Assembly: GCA_014873095.1 (NCBI GenBank)
Contig: CP050848.1
Location: forward strand, 4,585,850-4,649,849
Reading direction: 5' to 3'
DNA: 64,000 nucleotides
From: Planctomycetales bacterium ZRK34
GTDB taxonomy: Bacteria > Planctomycetota > Phycisphaerae > Phycisphaerales > Zrk34
Shown here piece after piece: positions 57,890 through 64,000 of this stretch (the first letter of the stretch is position 1; every line of letters begins with the position of its first letter). The notes under the pieces were generated by a model. That model ran no database searches. It saw only the letters and a list, made by a program, of their open reading frames with translations, and had not been told where the DNA came from. A program made the translations under genes and the position numbers.

Positions 57890-58573
57890 ATGAAAGGTAT
57901 CGGTATTTCTGCAGCAGCGTTGGTTTTGGGGGTCGCAGGCGTCGCGTCCGCGGCGATGGTCAGCGATTCGACCAACTTCTCGGTTTCTCCCGTCAGCAGC
58001 GGCAGCAACCAGATCGTGCAACTCGATAAGTTTGATTCCAGCCTCGGCACCCTCACGGCGGTCACACTGACGGTCACCCATGAATCTGAGGGGAGTTTCC
58101 TTTTCGTCGCATCTCAGGCGGATGGTGTGACGTTGGCGCCGCACTTTTATTCAAGTTTGACGGCTGACTTCAATGGGGCCGACACCAGCTTATGGTCGGG
58201 CTCTTTTTACCAGGGGCTGAGCATTGGTGTGGGAGGTCGCATGGACATCACGCATAGCGTGGGCAATCCCGCGGCCTTTGACCCGATCAGCGACACGCGC
58301 ACCAGCCCTGCAGCCGACATCAGCTTGTACGAAGCTGTCGGCGGCGGGGTCTTCGATGTCGATATCTCGGCAAATCCGGATTCTGGCTGGGGCTGGTCGT
58401 TTTTCGGAACCGGAGCCATCATCGTTGACGAGGACACCCTCACCCTGGATCGCAGCAGCACCGCCACCGGCACCGTGAGTGTGGAATACCAGTACACCAC
58501 CGCAGTGCCTGAACCCACTTCGCTGGCTCTGTTGAGCCTGGGCAGCCTGGCGATGATCCGCCGCAAGCGATAA
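57890..58573 (+). CDS. PEP-CTERM protein with choice-of-anchor-E-like domain
   Basis: 227 aa. Ribosome site AAGAAAGG upstream of ATG 57890; signal peptide MKGIGISAAALVLGVAGVAS. The segment LDKFDSSLGTLTAVTLTVTH is the choice-of-anchor E pattern. The tail is a classical PEP-CTERM, VPEPTSLALLSLGSLAMIRR, then KR, unlike the PTPAALP-type tails of its neighbours. Located 119 bp after the pseudopilin and possibly part of the same module. No catalytic motif. Confidence 0.85.
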   Translation: MKGIGISAAALVLGVAGVASAAMVSDSTNFSVSPVSSGSNQIVQLDKFDSSLGTLTAVTLTVTHESEGSFLFVASQADGVTLAPHFYSSLTADFNGADTSLWSGSFYQGLSIGVGGRMDITHSVGNPAAFDPISDTRTSPAADISLYEAVGGGVFDVDISANPDSGWGWSFFGTGAIIVDEDTLTLDRSSTATGTVSVEYQYTTAVPEPTSLALLSLGSLAMIRRKR

Positions 58574-58804
58574 GCCGGCTACAGCGTGACGCGCTGATCC
58601 GCCGCGTGCTCACCCAGACGATGGCGCTGTTGCATCGTCATCCCGGGAGGGGCGGATTGCTCGTTTGGCCATTGTTGCGGACCGGTGCGGCGGAAAAACA
58701 CGACGCGGCGTGGCGACCGGCGATGAAATCGCACAAGCGGCTTGTGCGTTGTATGATGTAGACCTCCCGCCTGTGGCCTTGTGTATTCATCTTGGAGACA
58801 TTTC

Positions 58805-60145
58805 ATGACACTTCGACAGACCCGTCGAACCCTGCTCAAGCAAATCGCTGTGGCCGGGGCGACGATGCCGTGGATTTCGCCGCGCCTGGTGCGGGCGGTT
58901 TCACCGAACGGAAAATTGCGGCATGTCAGCTTCGGCGCCAACGGCATGGCCTGGTCGGATATCAACAGCCTCTCACGCAACAAAAACTGGGAACTGATCG
59001 CGGCGGTCGATGTCGACATGAAGCGTTTCGGCAAGCTCGACGAGAAGTTCCCGAAGACCACCAAGTACCAGGACTGGCGCGAGGTGTTCGACAAGCATGT
59101 CGACGAGTTTGATTCGTGCAACGTCACCGTGCCGGATCATTCGCACGCTCCGATCGCGATGACCGCCCTGAACCACGACAAGCACGTGTACTGCCAGAAA
59201 CCGCTGTGTCACGATCTGTATGAAGTACGCAAGCTGACCGAGGCCGCTGCGGCCAAGCCGAAGCTCGCCACGCAGATGGGCATTCAGATTCACTCCAGCG
59301 CGTACTACCGCCTCGGCGTGGCGCTGATTCACAGCGGCGCGATCGGCAAGGTCAAAGAGGTTCACACGTTCTCGCACAAGAAGTGGGGCGACATGAGCCC
59401 CAAGCCGGACAAGTCCGACCCGGTGCCGGACAATCTGAACTGGGATGTGTGGCTGGGTGTGTGCTCGAAGCGGCCGTTTATCGGCGGCGGGTATTACCAC
59501 CCGGGCAATTGGCGCAAGCGGCTCGACTTCGGCACGGGCACTTTCGGCGACATGGGTTGTCACATCTACGACCCGGTATTCGAGGCACTGGCGCTGACGT
59601 ACCCGCTGAAGATCACATCGCGCGGCCCTGAGCCGGGCGACTACAACTGGTCGATCAACTCGCACATTGAGTATATCTTCCCCGGTACGCAATACACCGC
59701 CGGCGATACGGTCAATGTGACCTGGTACGACGGCGACGCCCGCCCGCCGCAGGCGATTCAGCAACTGGTCGAAGGCCGCAAGGTGCCGAATCAGGGCTCG
59801 ATCTTCATCGGCACCGAAGGCGTGATGCTGCTGCCGCATGTGGAGCGGCCGTTCCTGTATCCGCAGGTTAAGTTCGCCGACTACAAGTTCCCGAAAGTCG
59901 AAGGCTCGGACCACTGGGGTCAGTTCGTCGATGCCGCGCTGGGGCACGGTCAGACCCTGGCGCCGTTCAGCTACTCAGGCCCGCTGACTGAAGCGGTGAT
60001 CATGGGCGGTGTGGCTTGCCGGTTCAAGGGCAAGACGCTGCACTGGGACGGGGCCGGGCTCAAGTTCACCAACGAACCCAAGGCCAACGATTTTGTCCGC
60101 AAGCCGTACCGCGAAGGTTGGGATGTGCCGGGACTGACCACGTAA
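58805..60145 (+). CDS. Tat-exported Gfo/Idh/MocA-family oxidoreductase
   Basis: 446 aa NAD(P)-dependent sugar or cyclitol dehydrogenase-like protein of the planctomycetal secreted group. Tat leader TRRTLLKQIAVAGAT (twin arginine). Domains: Rossmann fold starting RHVSFGANGMA; VTVPDHSHAPIAMTAL; the EKP-type KHVYCQKPLCHD motif with its catalytic lysine; then the C-terminal substrate domain (WDVWLGVCSKRPF, GGGYYHPGNWRKRLDFGTGT). GGAG lies 7-8 nt before the ATG. A TATGAT -10 box is at about 58755. Substrate unknown. A strong terminator follows. Confidence 0.88.
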   Translation: MTLRQTRRTLLKQIAVAGATMPWISPRLVRAVSPNGKLRHVSFGANGMAWSDINSLSRNKNWELIAAVDVDMKRFGKLDEKFPKTTKYQDWREVFDKHVDEFDSCNVTVPDHSHAPIAMTALNHDKHVYCQKPLCHDLYEVRKLTEAAAAKPKLATQMGIQIHSSAYYRLGVALIHSGAIGKVKEVHTFSHKKWGDMSPKPDKSDPVPDNLNWDVWLGVCSKRPFIGGGYYHPGNWRKRLDFGTGTFGDMGCHIYDPVFEALALTYPLKITSRGPEPGDYNWSINSHIEYIFPGTQYTAGDTVNVTWYDGDARPPQAIQQLVEGRKVPNQGSIFIGTEGVMLLPHVERPFLYPQVKFADYKFPKVEGSDHWGQFVDAALGHGQTLAPFSYSGPLTEAVIMGGVACRFKGKTLHWDGAGLKFTNEPKANDFVRKPYREGWDVPGLTT

Positions 60146-60174
60146 AGTGGTATACATTCAGCGCATGAAAGAGA

Positions 60175-60205
60175 CGGGGCGACCGAAGTCGCCCCGCCTT
60201 ATTTT
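60175..60205. terminator. intrinsic terminator between convergent genes
   Basis: CGGGGCGAC and GTCGCCCCG form a 9-bp stem with a CGAA tetraloop, then GCCTTATTTT on the plus strand. On the minus strand the stem is followed by TCTCTTTC, so it may end both the oxidoreductase and the 854-aa surface-protein transcripts. Confidence 0.8.
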
Positions 60206-60229
60206 GTGGTGTGATGATTGCGGAGACGC

Positions 60230-62794
60230 TTAGGCGCGTCGGCGCGCCATGCCGAGCAGGCCCAGCAGGGTCAGCCCCATCACGCCGCCGGTCGGCAGGG
60301 GGATGGACACGACCAACTGAAGGATCTGGCCGTTGCCGCCGCTGACGATTTGTGTGGTCCATTCAGCGGTGCTGAAGGCCGCGGCCGAGGCGTCGAGCGT
60401 GAAGTTCGACCCGAGCGTGACGCTCGTGGCTGTCAGCACGTCGAAGACGCCGGTGCCGGTGCCGAATCCGTCGATCAGGACGGCCTTGAGGACACCATCG
60501 AGCACGGCTGCGCCGGACACATCGACAAAGTCATACCCGATGCCGTCGGCGAGGGTTTGATCGCCCTGGTCGAAGCCGTTGATTTCGACTTCGTAGATCG
60601 CGCCGTCGGCCTGGTTGTAATCACCGGTGATGATGGACATGCCGGGGCTGGACCCGGGGGCGAGGATGCCGCCGTTCTGATCGAGCGTCATGGCGAAGTT
60701 GTCGACGTGCAGCGTGCCGCCGGACCAGTTGAAGGCCGCGACGTCAGAGGCGTTGGACCCATTGCCGGAGCCGGGGGTGATGGTGCCGGCGATGAGGGTG
60801 CCGCCGGTGAAGTTGAAGGTGCCCTTGACGGCGCCGGCGGTGCCGGCGTTGGTGCGTTCGCCGAGCGTGATGGTGTTCACGTCGATCAGGCCGTCGGCGA
60901 AGGTCATGACACCGAAGGTGGTGCCGCCGGCCTCGTTGGGCTTGGTGCCGATGACGAGCTGATCGAGTTCGGCGTTGATGGTGGAGCCGGTTCCGTTGAC
61001 GGTGCCCTGCGAGCCGCCGCCGGTGCCGCCGATCTGGCGACCGATGTAAAGATCGGCGCGGTTGCCGGCGCCGGCGGCGCCGTTGATGGTCAGTGTGGAC
61101 CCGCCGGCGAGGAAGTCGAGGGTCGTGCCGCTTTTGGAGCCGCCCACGACGATTTCGTCGATGTTCAGCGTCGTGGAAGCGCCGAGGCGAAGCTTGTTGC
61201 CGTAGGCCCCGCCGACGGCGGTGGAATGGCCCAGCGTCATCTTGTTGGCGGTGATTTCGGAGTTGGCCGCCAGCAGGATGGTCGTCTCGTGACGGCGCTG
61301 GCCGCCGCCGGCGCCGTCGTTGGTGCCGACACGGAATTCGGTCAGGTTGGCGGTGAAGTTGGTGGCGGCGGACAGGTCCAGCAGGACATTGACGACTTCG
61401 TTGGTGCTGGAGCCGAGATCACCTTCACGACGCCCGAGGTCCAGCAGCGTCGGCGCCGCGACCGAGCCGACGGTGACGTTCGTTCCGCTGACGGTGAGGC
61501 TGGTGGTGTCATCCGCGCCGCCATTGAGGCCGACACGCAGCGTATCGACGGTCAGATCGCCGCCGATGGTCATGTCGCCTTCGTCGACCTGCAACGTGCT
61601 GACACCGCCGCCATCGATGATGGAGCCGGTGACGTTGAAGGCGCTGGTGGCCGCGGTCAAGCGAATGGTGCCTTTGGTGTTGTTGGGATTGGCCGAGGTG
61701 CCACTGGCGCTGGCGTTGGCCATCACGATGCTGTTAGCCGTGACGGTGCCGTCACCCATGATGAATGAGCCGTTGGCGCCGCCGGAGCCTGCATCGTGAC
61801 GGCCGATGGCGACCTGGTCGAGCGTGGCATTGATGGTGCCGGCGGTGGTGTCCAAAACCCCGGTGGGGTTGGAGCCGGTGTTGTGATCGTTGTAGGCGAT
61901 GTACAGATCGGCGGCCCCGGTGCCGGCGGTGTCGTTGATGGTGAGGGTGGGGTTGGTCAGGCCGGTGTTGAATTCCATCGTGACGCTGGTTTTGCCGTGG
62001 CCGACGTAGAGGGTGTCGGCATTGAGCACGTTGGTCGTGCCGAGCAGGAATTCATTGCCGCCGGTGCCGCCGGCGTTGTAGGTGTCGCCGAGGTTGATGT
62101 TGTTGGCGTTGATGGTGTTGGAATCAGCCAGGGCGATGTCGAAGCCGGCCTGGGCGCCGTTCCACCCGCTGTAGCCGGCGGTGAAGACATCGACGTTGGC
62201 TTCGAAAGTGGTCAGACCGGACATGTCGAGATTGCCGTACACATCGCCATCGGTGATGCCGCTGGAATTCGGGCGGCGGGCGATGACGAAATCAGCGGTG
62301 TGTGTGCCGGCGGCGCCGACGCGGAAGGTGGCATCGCCGGTGATGGTCACGGTGGACGAAATCGTGCCGGTGAACGTGGGGCTCAGATCCTGCACCATGA
62401 TGAAGTCGGCGTCGTCGACGCCCGTGTTGGCATCGCCGTCGACCTGCAGCGTCACGCCGGTGTTCAGGGTCACGTGATGCGTGGTCGTGGCGGCGGCGCC
62501 GGTAGCGCCGAAGATGAGCTTCTGCACGGTGGTGTTTGCATCGACGACGCTGTAGCCGGTCACGGAGCCGAAGTCACCGCTGGCGCCTCCTTCGGCCGTC
62601 AGGTCGAAGATCGCCGAGTCGGTGGCGCCGGGCGACACGTCGCCGTCCCAGTTGGTTCCCGTTGACCAGTTGTCGTCGACAGCGGAGCCTGAGTCCCATG
62701 TAGCCGCTGGGGCGATCGCAGGCAGGGTGAACAGGGCCGCGGCCACCACACCCATCAGCCAACGCGCGGTAACAATCGACATCACATTCTGCAT
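60230..62794 (-). CDS. large autotransporter-like repeat protein with PEP-CTERM-like tail
   Basis: 854 aa from the ATG at 62794 (AGGAGA 8 nt upstream), which gives the signal peptide MGVVAAALFTLPAIAPAA; 32 upstream in-frame codons are excluded. The body is a long run of Gly/Thr/Asn/Asp-rich strands (TLTINDTAGTGAADLYIA, TTLNIDEIVVGGS) forming a beta-helix-like passenger, with two ~150-residue units repeated (residues about 226-382 and 512-663). Near the C-terminus GGILAPGSSPGMSIITGDYN is the autotransporter-associated motif, and the tail LPTGGVMGLTLLGLLGMARR is a sorting-type signal with PTGG in place of PEP. Probably a surface adhesin or matrix protein. Confidence 0.83.
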   Translation of the reverse strand: MQNVMSIVTARWLMGVVAAALFTLPAIAPAATWDSGSAVDDNWSTGTNWDGDVSPGATDSAIFDLTAEGGASGDFGSVTGYSVVDANTTVQKLIFGATGAAATTTHHVTLNTGVTLQVDGDANTGVDDADFIMVQDLSPTFTGTISSTVTITGDATFRVGAAGTHTADFVIARRPNSSGITDGDVYGNLDMSGLTTFEANVDVFTAGYSGWNGAQAGFDIALADSNTINANNINLGDTYNAGGTGGNEFLLGTTNVLNADTLYVGHGKTSVTMEFNTGLTNPTLTINDTAGTGAADLYIAYNDHNTGSNPTGVLDTTAGTINATLDQVAIGRHDAGSGGANGSFIMGDGTVTANSIVMANASASGTSANPNNTKGTIRLTAATSAFNVTGSIIDGGGVSTLQVDEGDMTIGGDLTVDTLRVGLNGGADDTTSLTVSGTNVTVGSVAAPTLLDLGRREGDLGSSTNEVVNVLLDLSAATNFTANLTEFRVGTNDGAGGGQRRHETTILLAANSEITANKMTLGHSTAVGGAYGNKLRLGASTTLNIDEIVVGGSKSGTTLDFLAGGSTLTINGAAGAGNRADLYIGRQIGGTGGGSQGTVNGTGSTINAELDQLVIGTKPNEAGGTTFGVMTFADGLIDVNTITLGERTNAGTAGAVKGTFNFTGGTLIAGTITPGSGNGSNASDVAAFNWSGGTLHVDNFAMTLDQNGGILAPGSSPGMSIITGDYNQADGAIYEVEINGFDQGDQTLADGIGYDFVDVSGAAVLDGVLKAVLIDGFGTGTGVFDVLTATSVTLGSNFTLDASAAAFSTAEWTTQIVSGGNGQILQLVVSIPLPTGGVMGLTLLGLLGMARRRA

Positions 62795-63052
62795 CGGGTC
62801 TTCTCCTGAAGTGTTCTGCGTTCTCGGTTCCTCGCTGACCGGCCGCCGACGAAACTCACTCAACAGGCGCAACAACAGCGCGCGACGCATCGGGTCAGGT
62901 CCGTTGTTTACGAATAATCGTTCGGGCCTCTGAACATGATTCTAACCTTCTCGGGGAGGCACACGCAAGTGAAAAATGCGGGGAATTCGAGTTGCGCACA
63001 ACTGATACAAGCACGCGCGCATCGGGGCGACGTACCCGACAGCCGGCCCCGG

Positions 63053-63058
63053 TACACT
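63053..63058 (+). promoter_or_regulatory. -10 box (TACACT) of the last oxidoreductase gene
   Basis: TACACT, then TAAATC, then ATG at 63065; no Shine-Dalgarno site. Leaderless-type arrangement. Confidence 0.55.
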
Positions 63059-63064
63059 TAAATC

Positions 63065-64000
63065 ATGCATACCCCCCCCTCACGCCGTACGTTTGTCGCC
63101 TCCGCCGCCACGCTGGGCCTTTCCATGCCCGCTATTTTACCTCGTTTGACACGTGCCGCCTCGCCGAACAGCAAGCTGAACATCGCCGGCATCGGCGTCG
63201 GGGGGATGGGCTTCAACAATATTCGGCAGATGGCCGGCGAGAACATCGTCGCGTTGTGCGATGTGGATCGGCGACGCTACCGGCGGCCGGCGGAGCTGTT
63301 CCCCGAGGCTCGTTTGTATCAGGATTACCGCCGCCTGCTCGACGACAGCAAAGACATCGAGGCGGTGTTGGTCGCCACGCCGGATCACACCCATGCGGTG
63401 ATCACCTCGGCCGTGATGGCCGCCGGCAAACACGTGTACTGCCAGAAGCCGCTGACGCATGATGTGTGGGAGGCGCGCATGCTCGCCCAGCAGGCGAAGT
63501 CCGCCGGCGTCGTCACGCAGATGGGTAACCAGTACCACTCCAGCGAAGGCATTCGTCTGGCGTGTGAATGGATCGCCGATGGCGCGATCGGGCCTGTGCG
63601 CCGGGTCGATGCCTGGTGCAGCCTGGCATACTCGCCGTTTGGTCATGCCTACTGGTCGACGTTGCTGGGCGATCGGCCGACTGAAACGCCGCCTGTGCCC
63701 GAAGAACTCGACTGGAACACATGGCTCGGCCCGGCGCCGTTTCGGTCGTATCACCCGACGTATCACCCCGCCAAGTGGCGCGCGTGGTGGGACTTCGGCT
63801 GCGGCATGATGGGCGATCGTGGTGTGCACACGCTCGACAGCGTTTTCTGGTCGTTGAAACTCGGCGCCCCATCAAAGATCGAACTCGTGCATCGTGAGCG
63901 CGGCAATGATGAGGTGCACCCGGACATCGCGCATGTGAAGTTTCACTTTGAGCCGCGTGGCGACATGCCGGCCGTCGTCGTCAACTGGTACGAAGGCATA
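63065..64000 (+). CDS. Tat-exported Gfo/Idh/MocA-family oxidoreductase, 3' end outside window
   Basis: Open frame of 312 codons to the window edge. Tat leader SRRTFVASAATLGLSMPAIL. Rossmann start LNIAGIGVGGMGFNNIRQM; VATPDHTHAVITSAVMAAGK; catalytic-lysine motif HVYCQKPLTHDVWEA; then GNQYHSSEGIRLACEWIADG and LDWNTWLGPAPFRSYHPTYH. A paralogue of the gene at 58805, from which it differs throughout. Divergent from the 854-aa surface protein. Probably a periplasmic sugar or cyclitol oxidoreductase; substrate unknown. Confidence 0.88.
   Translation, partial: MHTPPSRRTFVASAATLGLSMPAILPRLTRAASPNSKLNIAGIGVGGMGFNNIRQMAGENIVALCDVDRRRYRRPAELFPEARLYQDYRRLLDDSKDIEAVLVATPDHTHAVITSAVMAAGKHVYCQKPLTHDVWEARMLAQQAKSAGVVTQMGNQYHSSEGIRLACEWIADGAIGPVRRVDAWCSLAYSPFGHAYWSTLLGDRPTETPPVPEELDWNTWLGPAPFRSYHPTYHPAKWRAWWDFGCGMMGDRGVHTLDSVFWSLKLGAPSKIELVHRERGNDEVHPDIAHVKFHFEPRGDMPAVVVNWYEGI

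Noticed and set aside
60218..61768. 516-codon plus-strand frame opposite the 854-aa surface protein
   Set aside because: Gly/Val/Asp-rich frame created by the repetitive gene on the other strand; no signal peptide or domain.
1..64000. CRISPR arrays, tRNA/rRNA genes, insertion sequences
   Set aside because: No regularly spaced repeats, no tRNA or rRNA signatures and no transposase motif were found on reading both strands.

Overview
The window looks like chromosomal DNA of a high-GC planctomycete, most likely of the class Phycisphaerae. The signs are several proteins ending in PEP-CTERM-like sorting tails (mostly the PTPAALP type), pseudopilin-like proteins starting [16 protein letters not shown] sigma factor/FecR pairs, Tat-exported Gfo/Idh/MocA oxidoreductases, a DUF1080 protein, a DUF1570 protein, and large secreted propeller proteins with CXXCH haem motifs. 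LpxA and an MsbA-like exporter point to a lipid A outer membrane. I saw no rRNA, tRNA, CRISPR array, phage or transposase gene.

Layout. 1-2458: the end of a peptide-type ABC importer (permease cut by the left edge, solute-binding lipoprotein). 2683-14244: five co-directional, tightly packed genes. The first fuses a YVTN beta-propeller to a di-haem MauG/peroxidase-like domain; the next four are hydrazine-synthase-alpha-like (HzsA-related) propeller/c-haem proteins. Together they mirror the parts list of hydrazine synthase in an organism with no other anammox gene in view. 14284-15697: a DUF1570 peptidase-like gene and a small hypothetical gene.

15795-25294: two sulfur-assimilation transcription units. 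The first begins with a promoter and a 25-codon ORF encoding CMCSC, a candidate cysteine-sensing leader peptide. It continues with sulfite reductase, an unknown gene, CysM-type cysteine synthase, a JAMM peptidase, a ThiS-E1-rhodanese fusion and another unknown gene. The second has a consensus promoter, a SAM-I riboswitch and a terminator ahead of threonine synthase(-like), a ThiS-family carrier ending GGCCC, and APS reductase. Together they describe sulfate/sulfite reduction feeding protein thiocarboxylates into cysteine, and probably homocysteine, synthesis.

25298-43446: mainly housekeeping genes: DUF1080, PL10-like lyase, NCS2 permease, minimal zincin, dihydroorotate dehydrogenase-like, ArgA-like GNAT, mfd, two PEP-CTERM proteins, apt, groES, aroA, MsbA-like exporter, MBL hydrolase, lpxA and lipB. 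Many of these genes lack a Shine-Dalgarno site and carry a TAnnnT -10 box 6-7 nt before the start codon, which suggests leaderless mRNAs. Two divergent pairs share one symmetric -10 box with identical geometry.

43524-64000: cell-surface region. Two modules of ECF sigma, FecR membrane protein, PEP-CTERM protein and pseudopilin flank a GH29 fucosidase-like gene, a nucleotidyltransferase pair and a two-domain Lrp/AsnC (AhbA/AhbB-like) protein. The right end holds two Gfo/Idh/MocA oxidoreductases around an 854-residue repeat-rich surface protein; the last gene is cut by the right edge.
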